A stretch of DNA of 64,000 bases from positions 31,938,441 through 32,002,440 of the forward strand of contig CM026568.1 of NCBI GenBank assembly GCA_015143295.1, given 5' to 3'. The stretch is from Tetracentron sinense (taxonomy: Eukaryota; Streptophyta; Magnoliopsida; Trochodendrales; Trochodendraceae). Position numbers and translations under genes: made by a program. The notes below the pieces were generated by a model. That model ran no database searches, had not been told where the DNA came from, and was given only the letters and a program-made list of their open reading frames with translations. Shown piece after piece: positions 22,633 through 34,892 of the stretch (positions within the stretch are counted from its first letter, which is position 1; the number at the start of each line of letters is the position of its first letter).

Positions 22633-22930
22633 GGCATATAAGACAAGGTTTTTGTGCCTGGTCTTGTCATCTTTTCCCAAAGAGGGGAGAGTGCTGCTAG
22701 CACTCCCCTTCTAAATATAGTGCAAAGAATTAAAAAATAGAAAATAAAAATTAGAAAGCATTTGTTGCTGATATGGAGAATATTTTTGGAAACCAATGAC
22801 CCCCACCATTTGTCACATTGAAAGTAGGGAATAATGTACACATAATTTTGAAAAATAAGAAACACATCGATCCTTAGTATTTTATATTCAGAAATATACT
22901 ATAAATCAAAGTAAGAAATATATATTTGTG

Positions 22931-23921
22931 ACATCGACTAGGTTGATGTGTCCCTGTACCTTACCTTATAAGGCTCCTCCCCCTCTTCAAGAAATAGGCC
23001 CTTCAAGAGGTATGTTGGGCTTAGTCTCATAGGGCTGTGTGCATGTGTGTCAGTGTGTGTTGGCCTAACCGTGTGTGTGAGTGGGTTAAGTGATTAAGAT
23101 TTTGTAGAACCCTAAAATTTATTAATTTTACGCAAAGGTCCTTACACACTCGTAAAATTATATAAAGAGCCTAAAATCATTAAAAAGCCCTATACATTTA
23201 AATTGGGCCTAATGACAAGGCATGAGCCTCTTACGGCTCGGGTCTGGGTATGAAGTAGAAAGCCCATAAACTCAAAACCTAAGTCCAAATCTAAATGGGT
23301 CACACACTTGATAAATGGGTCGATCCATCAATACAAAAAATCTGATTGTGGACTCAATACCCAAGAAGATGGGTGGGGCCCATCAAAATCTCCTAAGTCC
23401 CTTAAACCACTAAATAAAGTGGGACTCTTGGAATCCTTATCTTTAAATGGGTGAGGCTTATCAAAATCTCTCAAGTCTCTCAAACCACTAAATGGAGTGG
23501 GACTCTTGAGATCCTTATCTCTAAAAGTCTATAAATAAGACCCAAAGCTAGAGATTTGGAGAATTCAGAAATTCAGAAGAAGCCAAAGAAGAGAACTCAG
23601 AAGCATTTTCTAGCATTCAAAGAAAAGAAATCAAATCATTCCGGAGAAAACAAAGCTGCAAAGAAGCCAGTTCTATTCCAGAATCATTTTCTAGCCAATC
23701 AAGCGCGAAGCCCGGAAGAAATGAAAAACTACATCAATACCTTCAAAGAAGATCGAGATCACGCCTCGGCCCTCATCTTCTACTTTAGAAATTTCTGATT
23801 GTTAATCAGAGGATTTCTTGAGAGTTGTACCAAACTGAAAATAAATAAAATATTTTGTTCATCATTATTTCGTCCACGAAATTTTGTGTCGACAGATTTC
23901 AACGTAAAAAAAAAGAGAAAG
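22931..23921. mobile_element. Candidate retroelement (solo LTR or poly(A)-tailed insert)
   Basis: The 991-bp segment is flanked by identical 13-mers, ATATATATTTGTG, at 22918-22930 and 23922-23934. Its right end has a run of A (GTAAAAAAAAAGAGAAAG), which suits a LINE-type insertion. Alternatively it is a solo LTR running from TGTGACATCGAC (22927) to TGTCGACA (about 23895), with good TGT...ACA ends but poor 5-bp flanks. The AT-rich 13-mer weakens the first reading. No credible protein: the frame at 23556-23798 resembles nothing known. Confidence 0.5.
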
Positions 23922-23934
23922 ATATATATTTGTG

Positions 23935-25600
23935 GAAACAAAATATTGATATATTAAATTAATCTTTGCACCTTCTTTGAGAGATATTTCTAGAAGTTCC
24001 CTTAAGGGTAAGGAAAAAATTTCTCATGGACTCATGGGTGGGGTAATTGGAAATAGTAAAGTAGGTAAAATGGGTCTGAAAATTTTAAAATTCACTATTT
24101 ATGCTCTATCAGACACTATTTTTTTTTACAATAAAGTTCTTCCTTTATTTATTAATTTATTGGAAAGTTATTTTTACATGAAAATATAGTTTGTCAAGGT
24201 ATATGATTATAGAATTTTTTAAATGATTTTCTCTTCAATTTCAACAGTAAGGTACATTAAATCTACTTTGTGTCTCACACACACACACATATATATATAT
24301 TAAATCCCTTTAAGTCCATTATCATTACAAGCAAAATTTATTTAAAGGATTAGATAAATAAAACACTCAAAAGGAGAGAAAAGAAGGAGGATAAAAGAAA
24401 AATCATCCTCCTCTCCTTTACTTTTTGTATTATTTATCCATGATATGCAACTTAAGGTCACCAAGAAAAGCTTTAGATGCTAATATACACTTCTTATATC
24501 TATGATTCAATCACTTTCACAGCTATATAACATGGGAGACTTAGCTACTAAGTCTTTTAATGGGTACTTTTATTTCCCTCAGCTAGGGGGACTGCCATTC
24601 CTGCAAGCCTACCGGAATTCTTTACAAACTCCATGTGCGTCACATTACTGGCGGGCACATAGTTGAAAAACCTAGAATAAACGATAAAGAAGATTAGATA
24701 ATGAAAATGAAACATAACTCGATCGATTGATTAGAGACATGTTTATTGGTTGATACTGGCTATATTAAATTTTGCGTTTTAATAAACGGGTTATTAGGGA
24801 AATATTATGTTAGGAAAATAATAATATAATATCTATGATATGGCCGTGCCAAAACCCCCTCCCTCACCGGGTGGTTTTTTTAATATTTTTTTAAAAAAAG
24901 ACTATTAAATTAATTTTCACTTCATCTTTCTGTTACACTTTTGGAGTTTTCCACTAAAATTGTTTAAAAATTAGTTAGAGATAGAGACCTAACTAAGGAA
25001 TCCGCCCACCATTTTTCTTAAGTTTCGGTAAATTTAACTTAAATGTGTAACAATATTTATAGAAAAAGTCCTTGAAGTAATTTCTTCTCTACAAGTAAGA
25101 ATTGGTTTGAAGGTATTTCCCATTATCTAAAAGTTCATTTTCACTCAAAGGCTACCAAAAACGCAAATGTGGTGGGACCATAAAAGGGAAAAACCTAAGG
25201 GGTGCTAACATCATTCTCTCCACCCCAGTACAAGATTCCGATTCTTAACCACACAAAACCTAACACACCAGCCCTATTGACACAACAAGCTAGGCTTTTC
25301 AGAACCCCATTTCAGATATCATGGTCACATTCACCTTCCATGTACTCCACTCAAAGTACATATATAAAATACATCTCACGTATCTATCATGCACATGATA
25401 TTGATGGAAGTTATAAAATGCATAGAAAGTCTTTATAATTTATGTCGATGTCATACACATGGTGTGCATGGTCATCAATGCGGATCATCGAAAATTATTT
25501 GAGTTCCCCTTGGATGGGCTATAATGTACGGCACCAGCAAAACAATACTAACTATCAGATCAAGAGCCTTCATCTCGCTTAGCATTAGATTTTCTTTTTA
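23935..25600. other. Intergenic, nothing recognised
   Basis: AT-rich, no gene supported. Short (AC)n and (TA)n runs near 24278-24300. Confidence 0.4.
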
Positions 25601-25610
25601 TGGCCCACTA

Positions 25611-25852
25611 AGGAACAATAATCAGCTGCAAAGGTGGTTTTGCAGCCCGGGGCTGCAAAAGCACCCTCACAGCGCCACATTAGCAAAAAGGGCACGGTCT
25701 GTTCAGCTCAGGTAGGCCCCACAGCTTAGCTGTTCGTTGCCTGACATGGTGGGGCTCATCCGAGCTGAAGCCATGCCCTTTTTTTTGATGTGGCGTTGTG
25801 AAGGCGCTTTTGCAACCCGGCTGCAAAATCCCTTTTGCAGTTGATTATTGTT
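25611..25852. mobile_element. MITE-like foldback (GGAACAATAATC ends)
   Basis: Left arm AGGAACAATAATCAGCTGCA then TTTTGCAGCCCGGGGCTGCA and CAGCGCCACATT. Right arm is the inverted partner, ending TTTTGCAGTTGATTATTGTT. The flanks share CCCACTA on both sides, a likely but imperfectly bounded duplication. About 240 bp, non-coding. Confidence 0.75.
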
Positions 25853-26058
25853 CCCCACTATGGGGTGACGATAGCTGTAGTTAGTTGTTAGTGTTAGTTG
25901 GGTGAGGGGACCATTTTATCATATCACTTAGGATACGTTTGTTTGACGAGAAAGTGAGTGAAAATGAAAGAAAAGTGAGTTTTCTCCCACTTTTCTTGCG
26001 TTTAGTATACAAGAAACACACTTTTATTTTCTTGCACTTTCTCAAAAGTGACAAGTTT

Positions 26059-26515
26059 CACTACAAGAAATTTACCGCGCAGCGACGGAACTTTTCCGTC
26101 ACTAATACGCAATTTTCCGTCACTATTACTATTAGCGACGGAAAAATATCCGTTACTGTTGCTTCCGTGGCTAAAGGTTTTTTGTGACGGAAATATATTT
26201 CCGTTGCTAATAGTGATGGCAATTATCCGTCGCTACTGATGGAATATTGAACAAGGAATTTAGTAACGGAAATCTATTAGCGACGGAAATATTTCCGTCT
26301 TTACTAACTTAGTAGCAACAGAAATATTACCGTCACTAATAAACTAGTAGTGACGAAAATATTTCCGTTCCTACTAAGTTAGTAGCGACGGAAATATTTC
26401 CGTCGTTAATAGCGACGGAAATATTTCCGCCACTAATAGTTCATTAGTGACGGTAATATTTTTGTTGCTACTAAATTCTTAGTGACGGTAATATTTCCGT
26501 CACTAATACTTTTTT
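26059..26515. repeat. Left terminus and subterminal repeats of the CACTA element
   Basis: Terminal 18-mer followed by many direct and inverted copies of TAGTGACGGAAATATTTCCG-like units to about 26510. Confidence 0.93.
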
Positions 26516-26559
26516 TTTTAAAAAAAAAAAATCTAAATGCTAACTCGAATGTACTGCAC

Positions 26560-26835
26560 CTGTATAGACCTACATACATTCTAATTCATATTTTCATCCA
26601 TCCTTTCATTGATCACATACATTTGAATTCACATTTTCACAAACCCTGTACATCCATTCATTCACATACATTCCAATTCACATTTTCATCCACCCTGTAC
26701 ATCCATATTCATACACATGACTCCACAAAACCTATACATCCATTCACATTTTCATTCATAAAACATGTACATCCACGTACATTTGCATTCACAACACCTG
26801 TACATCAATTCACATTTTCATTCACAACACTTGTA
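26560..26835. repeat. Degenerate minisatellite inside the CACTA element
   Basis: Repeats of about 45-50 bp built on CATTCACATTTTCATCCA and CCTGTACATCCATTCA. The frame at 26482-26859 is translated repeat (many His, Phe, Thr), not a gene. Confidence 0.75.
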
Positions 26836-26956
26836 ATGGTAGGCCTCAGTGGCTATTAGCTAATCATCCAACAGTTTGAGTGCATCTGCTTTAAAATGGA
26901 AGGCCCCACTTCATGTTTATTGTCGTTGGAATTTTAATTTGGCGGTTGAGGTTTAA

Positions 26957-27142
26957 GGAGGTGATTTAAAACTCTTGATACTACCTACTATGGAGAGCTC
27001 AGTAGCTAGATTAAACATCCAACAATTTCAAGGTGCATCCGCTTTAAAATGGTAGGCCACACTCCATGTTTAGTGCCATTGGAATTTAATCCGGTGGCTG
27101 AGCTCTCGATAGGACCTACTATCAAGAGTTTTAAATCACTTC
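26957..27142. repeat. MITE-like foldback (GTGATTTAAAACT family) with a partial second copy
   Basis: Left end GGAGGTGATTTAAAACTCTT, inverted right end AAGAGTTTTAAATCACTTCC. Its interior (AACATCCAACAATTTC, CTTTAAAATGGTAGGCC) is repeated directly at about 26860-26955, so a partial copy lies beside it. Same family as 1265-1445. Confidence 0.7.
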
Positions 27143-27630
27143 CCTAAACCATATCTTATTCCTTTTGAAAAAAATTATTTATTTTTTAAAAATTTGGGCA
27201 GAGTCTCCTTCGTATTTTAGAGCATTGGTATTTTAGAGAAATGGGTCCTCAGGACCGGATCACCTAATAAACATCCAGTATGCATGATTTATAAAGCTGT
27301 CTATCCACTGTCCACTTATATGAGATAACAACAATATGATTTTCAAATTGTATGCACTTTGAGATCACATGTCTAAATCAACAAGCTCTAAGACCATTTT
27401 AGTTATCTATATCTACAATTATCTCAAATGTTCAAACAAACATGTAGAAAAATAGACTTATATGAGACATAAACCAAAATAAACATTTTTGTTTCAACAT
27501 GCAAGTAATTCACCAAAGTGCTAGGAAGGGAAAAACAGAGCATGATAAACATCTACTATGCAAATAAGAAAGTGTATGGGAGATCATGTAAACCAAAAAG
27601 TCACCACTACTAAGTGAATAAAAAAACCAG
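27143..27630. other. CACTA interior, nothing recognised
   Basis: AT-rich sequence downstream of the second transposase pseudogene. Includes its probable 3' untranslated region. Confidence 0.4.
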
Positions 27631-28407
27631 TCATGTGAGATCATCATGCATCTGTGTATCATCAGGAGTCTGTGTAGCATCGGGGTCCGTAGCAGGTGTC
27701 GATCTGAAGGGTATATGTGAGTCGGCATTCATATGGGACATCCAATCCTCAAATGCCTTCATCCGGGTGTTCATGGCACTCATCTCAGCCCGCATCTCTT
27801 CTGTAGTAGCCACCAAATTCTTGTTCAGGTCAGCTAATTCTTCGGCCCTCCTCCTCCAATGGTCAACATCTAGAGAGCGAAACTGAGAGGGTTTAACACC
27901 CAGTCCATACGTACGAACCCGCCCATGTGTGTCCGGACCTATGACCTGGGTGAACACCTTATTCCTAGCAGTGCTACTAGTGGTACCCTCCGGATGCTGG
28001 CTAACTAGCTCATCCATCTGTGACTGTATACACAAAATACCGTTGATTGCAATTTAGGAATAATGACGGACATCAAAATTTATTAACAATCAATTCATGT
28101 GATGATATGAGCATACATAAAGATCAGCTGATGCCTGGTCGACAAACGTCCCATCTCGACGAACATGCATTATATGGTACATCTGCATCCTATCTGGCTC
28201 TTGTCCGTTTGGATCCCGTGCTTGCTATCCTTGTGAATAAAACAACAATTTTTTCGCCTTTAGGTAAATAATTAATAATAGATAAAAATGACAAAAAGAT
28301 AGTCATTGATATGTCACAATTAGTACTACTTAATATGCAAGCATATCGCATCTGCCCTATACTGGGCGAAACTCCGCGTCCCTGCCGTATGAGACGTACG
28401 TAGATGC

Positions 28408-30817
28408 TGTCAGCACCCTATTTTTACACCCCCTTAACCGTGGTTAATTAATTTAGCTATGGTCCAAACCCTAGATCAACCCTAGTTCCAAACCCTAGGT
28501 AAACCCTTAACCATAGGACTAAACCCTAGTTAAGACCCTAGTTAACCCTAAGCTTAACCCTAGGTAGTCCTAAACCCAAACCCTAGGTAGCCCTAGCCTA
28601 ACCTTAGTAAGCCCTAGGTATACCCAAGGCCCAAGCCCATTTGACCAAACTTATACCTAGACAACTCAATCAAACCCAATTACCTAATTTTATTACCCAA
28701 CCCAAGTAGTCAAGCCCAAATACCCAATCACCCAATTGCCAAAGCCAAAGCCTATTTCCATAGCCCAAGCCCAAATGTCATAGTCAAAGTCCAATAATCA
28801 TAACCCATGACCCATCTACTAATAACCCATGATCCATAAGACCTAATCCATATATCCATATCCACCTACCCTATATCCTACAACCCATACCCATATAACC
28901 CATAGTTCACTCAACCCACCAACTCTCTTACACCTCTCTTACATCAACCCATACCTATATAACTCATAGTTCACTCAACCCACCAACTCTCTTACACCTC
29001 TCTTACACCCTATATCCTACAACCCATACTCATATAACTCATAGTTCACTCAACTCACCAACTCTCTTACACTCTCTTACACTCCTTATAATACTCAATC
29101 TATCAACTCACCTTACAACACTCAAGTCTTTACCCACTAGCTCCTTTTATCCCCCATGTAAAAGACACAACCCAACCTCTTAGTTTTCCTATAAATACCA
29201 ATCCCTTAGCCCTTTAGATCCATCCCTCAAGACCCTTAGAAGGTTCCCACCCACTTGTGTTTCTCTTGAGTTTGAAGAAGAGAGAAGAAACTAAGGTTTA
29301 GAGTTTGGAAAGAATTCTAAGACTAAAAGCTTTGAGTTCTTCACTAACTCTCTTCCTTTGTGGATTCTAAAACCCTACCCCTTGGAGTATTGAAGGAGAA
29401 TTCTTGGAAGAGTAGGCACTCCTTCTTTCATTTTCTCTTCTTTTTTATCTTTTTTTTATTTGGTTCTCTCTTCTTGATCTCTCATTTCTCAAGCATAGTT
29501 GGGCCTCTCTACACTAATCTAATGGTGTAGAGGGATCCCATATCAAAGGCAAGGAGATGCTCCTTTTTTCTTTTCCTTTCCATGTACATATTTTCTTCTT
29601 TTTTATGTACCCGCAAGTGTGGATATGGGTAGGCCCATAGAGAGTGGAAGCTAAAGCTATACCTCTCTTTTTCATTTTGTTTCTTTTTGAGATTCTAGTC
29701 CTCTTTCTAGAATTTTTTGTGAAAGCTCATCCCCTCCCTAACATTCTTTAAAGCAACATTACATCATTAATAATGGTGTAAATGAACCACAAAAGGGAGA
29801 GGACGAGTTTTCATTTTCTTTCATTTCTTTATTTTTCCTTCATGTTCTATGTTGAATGGGTACGTGATGGTTTAAGGACTTAAGATAAATGATGGTGTAA
29901 GGACTTAAAGAGGACATTCTTAAAAATGTTTCATACTAAAGACAATGGTATTTGATCTATTATCAACATCAATCCAACAAAATAGGTGTTGGTAATAGAC
30001 CATTTACTATTCATAAGGCACATCCCTCTTTATGTCTTAAACTATAATCTTTTAGCCAAACTCTTGGACTAAATTTGACTTTAGTTAAGTTTGTCAAAAC
30101 CTTACCTATATGAAAATTCAAAAACATGATAAAATCTCAAAATACCAAAAACATGATAAAATCTCAAAACACCAAAAACATTCAAATATGACCAAAATAT
30201 AAAAAACATTCAAATACCCCAAAAATCTCAAAAAATATAAAAAATACAAAAAGACCAAAAAGAGACTTGTAGGACCTCCTTAGCTTTGGTTAGCTCATCT
30301 AACCATGGATAAATACCATCTAACCGCGGTTAGACTTAACACTTGTGCACTTGACCTCCCCGGTCAACTAAACCATAGCCTTCTAGGCTAGACCCTTTGA
30401 CCATCCTATGCACACACACACTCCCCCCTAGCCTCGGCACGGGCTCATGTGCCAGAACTACGCTCGGTCTGATCTCACCATGTGAGTACGTAGGCAACTC
30501 AACTCGGGTTCGACCTTAGCCATCTAGCTTTCTATTTTTCTTGGATTAGCACTCACTTAAAAACTTTGGACATTCTAATTAAACTTTGAGATTATAATTG
30601 GCTTAACTTTAGGGAGTAGGTAACCGTTATTAAACGGGGGTCTTGGGGTGCCTAACACCTTCCTCAGGGCTTAATCGAACCACTTACCCTAACTCTGATT
30701 AGACCATTTGTCTTATCCAAACAAACAAATACCTGAGACCTATCCCTAAGAATGAATAGGTGGCGATTCTCAGTCAAACTTCAAATGTGAAAGTGGGTGA
30801 AAAATCTCATGCTCACA
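28408..30817 (+). mobile_element. Solo LTR (Ty3/gypsy, Tat-like), 2410 bp, in a transposase exon
   Basis: Starts TGTCAGCACCCTATTTTTAC and ends CATGCTCACA, flanked by identical 5-mers GATGC at 28403-28407 and 30818-30822. A TATA box, CTATAAATA, lies at 29189-29198. A U3 minisatellite is at about 28871-29090 (ACCCATATAACCCATAGTTC units). The 3' part contains GGGTGCCTAACACCTTCC and TAGGTGGCGA, motifs I know from Tat-clade LTRs. The same LTR recurs at 41767-44105. No internal region follows, so LTR-LTR recombination has removed it. It sits within a coding exon of the Transposase_24-type gene. Confidence 0.93.
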
Positions 30818-31676
30818 GATGCGATCTGTTCTCCTTGTTTCTTCTACTCATAGCCTACAAATGCAAATAACATCCAATATTAATATGAGGTCTGTACCGA
30901 GTGTCAGAGATTTAAACATGTGATCTCAAAGGGATACCTTCGCCCGCTTGGAACGCCGATGAGCCACCATGGCTCTCCATTGCACTGGAATGGCCCTATG
31001 ATCGACACTGGCCATCTGGTCATCTGATGAGAGTAGTTGATTGTGCCATTCCCTCCATAGCCGATCCTTCCAATTCTTCCAGAGAGCATCACATTTTTGG
31101 TCTACCCAAGCCCGCGTATCTGCTCTTGGGGGGAGGTCGAATACCGTCTACATCACAATGATTAGAGTTACATGTTATAACATTCTCAGTTGTGTATATT
31201 GAATGAAAATATATAATTCAGAGATAAAAGAAAGGGTACAAAAGTGCATAAACATAATACGAAGAAAGGATGCATATAATCCCATTCGTTTTTGTCTGTA
31301 ATTAACTGTTATTGTATGTATAGTTGTATACTAATTAAACATTCAATTAAATTGATATATTGGATCTTGTTAATCTCATGATTAGTTAAAAAAAATACTG
31401 GGTTCAAGCCATCACAAATGCAAACTAACTTGGAGTTGCTATAGCTCAGAAAATAAGGATTGGAGCTTAAAACTACTTGGACTTATGCATTTCAAGCTCA
31501 TCTCTAGCTTTAGTAGCACAGCCTTGCAAAAGCAAGTAGATGTTACTGGGAAAACCAAAACAACTGGTCATCACCAGTATGTTGGTATGGCCATCTAGTT
31601 TTTTCTCTCAAATCCCACCAGCTAATTGTATAATATATATCTACTGGTGCAGATTTTAAGCCAAAGACAAGGAGTT

Positions 31677-32066
31677 CTTGAAAAACCCCATCTCTTCAAA
31701 TCATATCATCCATATGTTGTCTCAACTTTTAAGGACCATAATAGATACCATATGTTGAAATTCCCTCTGTATTACTATTTTCATCTCAAATACTCTGTTT
31801 TACTCTTTTTTTTCCTCCCAATGAAAGCCTTGTGTTCATTGTATAATCTAGTGAAGATGGCCTCAAGAGAAGTACAAGGATGGTGGTTAAGGATCCTCAT
31901 GATAGGCTGTGGCATGTAGTAATTAATTTGCATCCCTCAAAGGGGTCTTGTTGATCTGGGGGTTGGTTGGGGGATGAATTTCAAAGTGCAAACAGTTTGG
32001 CAATAGGGGATACCTGCATATTTGAGTTTTTTCGAAGGGGCAATGTTCTTCGTGTTATTCCTATGT
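31677..32066 (+). pseudogene. Captured B3-domain (REM-like) gene fragment
   Basis: On the plus strand, opposite to the transposase genes, LEKPHLFKSYHPYVVSTFKD then HNRYHMLKFPL (31677-31770) resembles the start of a REM-type B3 DNA-binding domain. In the same frame, KDPHDRLWHVVI (from 31889) leads through a TGA to GGWLGDEFQSANSLAIGDTC and IFEFFRRGNVLRVIP. The GW...F...N.L..GD.C.FEF signature is that of the C-terminal half of a B3 domain. An insertion and stop between the halves mean no functional domain. It lies in an intron of the Transposase_24-type gene, inside the CACTA element, so it is best read as a host gene piece acquired by the transposon (CACTA elements are known to do this) or as a nested insertion. 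Confidence 0.75.
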
Positions 32067-33384
32067 CAAATTTTATTTGTTGGCTGCTGCTACACAATTG
32101 CCATCACCATCTTTTATTTAGCTCCCAACTGTCTGTGTCACCAACTCCCATGTGGATGATCCCCAATTGGATCATGTTTTAGAACCGTCTTCCCGAACAC
32201 GAACAAAGTAAGTCCTATCTCTTTATTTTCCGTGTTTATCTTGCAAAACCCTATACCATTCCCTAAACTTGTCTAACCTTGCTGCCACAGTATTCCTGCA
32301 GCCCCTGCATTTGTCATATTGTCACTGTAACCCCCCTACAGCCATCCCCCGTCAGGCACAGGCCACCCCAGCTATTCCCTTGCAGCCGTAAGCCACCCCA
32401 GCCCCTCCCCTGAGCTGTCCAACATTCTGTCAGTCCCTCGTCTCAATACTACAACGCTTACCTACCATTTTCCTTATTGCTGCCCTATTCCCAGTCACAT
32501 ACCAACACTGCCATCTTGTCCCAGCCACCTAATCCAGCATTGAGACGAAGCCATCCCTACTGTCCTTGCTACCACTCTGTCCTACAGCCTCTTGTGACTG
32601 CTGTAGCATCCCCAACAGCCTTCCCCTATTGTTGTTACAACCCTCCCACCCCATCCCCATTGCAGCTGCACTTCTCCCATATACCCCCCTTAATCCTAAA
32701 ATAGTAAAACCCCAAAATGCTAAAAATTGTTTTCATATTTAATGCTCCCCTAATTGCTGCTGGATTGTGTTGTGTTAGTTTAGTCCCATTACTATGCTTG
32801 AAAACATACCTAACACGAATAGGTTCATTTATACCCATTGTTGAGCCTAAAACTAATTCCAATACAATAAATTGAACAAGGAAATAACTTCGGTTATTGG
32901 CTTAAAATCCCCAAGCTAGTGGAAGTTCCCACTCCCATTATGATCAACTAAATCAGAACCTCAACTTAATTATTCAACTCCAGTTCAGATACAGTGATTG
33001 AGATAGGCAAACTAAGATATATAGAATGTTAAACCCATAGACTATATTTCTTCCTTATTGAACTCATCCCTGTAAAATTTTATGGTTTAAGCAACAACAT
33101 ACTAATGCACAAGTTATTTAGTATGCTTGTATAGATTTTCAATATAAGGTTGTGTGTGTGGTTGGTTCTCTAAGTTCGACTCTCTCAACTAGAAAGGAGG
33201 TGTTTTCGAACTCCCTTTTGTTCCTCTCCATACACTCAAGTAATAGCTCCCAGAAGAAGCCTTCACAGAATGCTCAAAGAGGCATTCACAAAAAATGTCA
33301 GAGACACTTTATGCCAAAAAAAAAAAACCCTTGATATTCCAAAACACCCGTACATATATTTTGATATTTTGACAGCAAGGTTGT

Positions 33385-33500
33385 TGTTTAAGTAGTACCA
33401 ATATAGTCAAAATGTTGCCTAAACAACACCTAGGGCCTTAGGCCACCACCTTGCCTAGCAAAGACCCTTATTGAGTGGAGGTCACCTAATAGTACCTAGG
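33385..33500. repeat. Fragment of a TAGTGTAGTCAAAATGTTGCC MITE
   Basis: ATATAGTCAAAATGTTGCCTA and CACCTTGCCTAG resemble the complete element at 52476-52646. Only one terminus is clear. Confidence 0.5.
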
Positions 33501-34892
33501 CCTCATCTCCTGCACACCAAATTGCTAATAACAAAGGCATCTGATACTCACATAAAGTTGGATTTTGTAGAAAAACATAGGAAGATAAATTCACACACAC
33601 GGAGATATAGTGTTGACGCGAATATATACAATTATTTAAGCCAACAACTGTATTTAACTTGTAATTTTGAAGCAAGCACTCCACTCTAAGTAGAGGACAA
33701 TTAAGTAACAAATGATCTACTGTTCTATCCTTGACCATCTAATTGAAAAGTACCTCTTAGCTAATTTTTCCTCATTGCTCTTTAAGTAGTCTAAAATTCA
33801 AAATGAGAATTTCTTAGCATTCCCATACTATTTATAATTTCTTAGCATTCCAAATTATTCTATCCGAAGCAAATAGGGTGGAAAAAATCATAAATACGAT
33901 AGATCAAAACAGTACTCAGCCAGATGTGAGTAAACTTTGGTCTTACTAGTACTCTATCCATCACGCCTTGCTTCACGGAGTCAGGAACTAGCCACCATTC
34001 CGGGTAACTGATGGGGACAATATCCCCATCCATCGCCAAAACCCCTATAAACCGCGATAATCAACCCGCATTAGTCCCGGTGGGCTGTCCAACGTCGTTA
34101 ACCGCCACTGAGAGGCGGGGCTGACCCGATGGCGGTGGTGGAATGGCCCTGTTTGGTCCCCTAGTCCGTTTGCGCGGTGGACGGCCTGAACACAATAAAC
34201 AAAATTGTATCAGATTCACACAAGTTAAATGCACAAATTTTTTAGATCAATAGACAAAATCATTCAATTACCTAACAAAGGAACAACCTCGTGATGGTCT
34301 GGCCCGTCCTGCTGCTGCGATGGCAAACCAACCTATTGCGATCCTGCAGGCTGGCTGGAACTCCCAGTCTCATGTTGGGAAGCCCCAATCTGACTAGTGT
34401 TCTCACGGTGCCGGCTTCTCTTCCTTATTGTACTCATCCCTGTAAAATTTTGAGAGTGATATGAGATAAACAATGTAAACAACAACAATAATGGTGATAC
34501 CATAACAAGTAAACAATAAAAATATTTCACGCGAAGTGCTAATAGTGACGGAATTGTCATTTCATCGAAAAGAAAGTGTTAAATTAAAGGCATAGATAAA
34601 AGGGAAAGAGGAACATAGAACATTAACCTACAAACAATGCAAAACTTTATTTCATTACAAATTTAAAATTTATTATTATCGCCCACTTTGTGAACTGAAA
34701 TTAAAAGCGCTATGCTTGTCATGAGAGAATCAAATGCTAACTCAAATTATATTGGAAAAATTACTCAACTTATACCTTAACAAAGTAAGGGTACATAATT
34801 AAATCTTGACTCAAATTCTAAGCTGGAATTAGGCAAATGTTCTCTCATTGATTGTCAAAAATACATTAATATTTCGTATTACAAGTTACATG

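Larger units (their letters stand above)
31148..33946. other. 2.8-kb intron of the second transposase pseudogene with foreign inserts
   Basis: Bounded by a GTAAGA donor at 33946 (minus strand) and a GTAG acceptor near 31148. It holds the B3 fragment (31677-32066), a MITE fragment (33385-33500) and at about 33049-33083 a copy of the 35 bp that surround this gene's start codon (TCTTCCTTATTG, CTCATCCCTGTAAAATTTT). The rest is unassigned; the section 32270-32690 is C-rich and proline-rich in translation but has no recognisable domain. Confidence 0.6.
27631..34437 (-). pseudogene. CACTA second transposase gene (Transposase_24 / TNPA-like), interrupted
   Basis: Minus-strand gene of at least six exons. 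Exon 34437-34272 starts MSTIRKRSRHRENTSQIGAS and has an in-frame TAG. Exon 34185-33947 (GRPPRKRTRGPNRAIPPPPS; SVAVNDVGQPTGTNAG) has a TGA before LSRFIGVLAMDG. Exon 31147-30938 has TVFDLPPRADTRAWVDQKCD and WKNWKDRLWREW. The next exon (from 30854) reads AMSRRNKENRSHLRTSHTAG, then TRSFAQYRADA, but is split by the solo LTR at 28408-30817. Exon 28224-28117 gives DPNGQEPDRMQMYH and RRDGTFVDQASADLY. The last exon, about 28023-27631, has QMDELVSQHPEG and GRVRTYGLGVKPSQF. These match the Transposase_24 family, which in En/Spm-type elements is the second gene and binds subterminal repeats. The junction at the end of the LTR-split exon is not resolved. Confidence 0.85.

Noticed and set aside
23556..23798. 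80-codon lysine-rich frame
   Set aside because: Lies in a repeat-like insert; composition reflects AT-rich DNA and no domain is visible.
26482..26859. 125-codon His/Phe/Thr-rich frame
   Set aside because: Translation of a degenerate minisatellite in the CACTA subterminal region.
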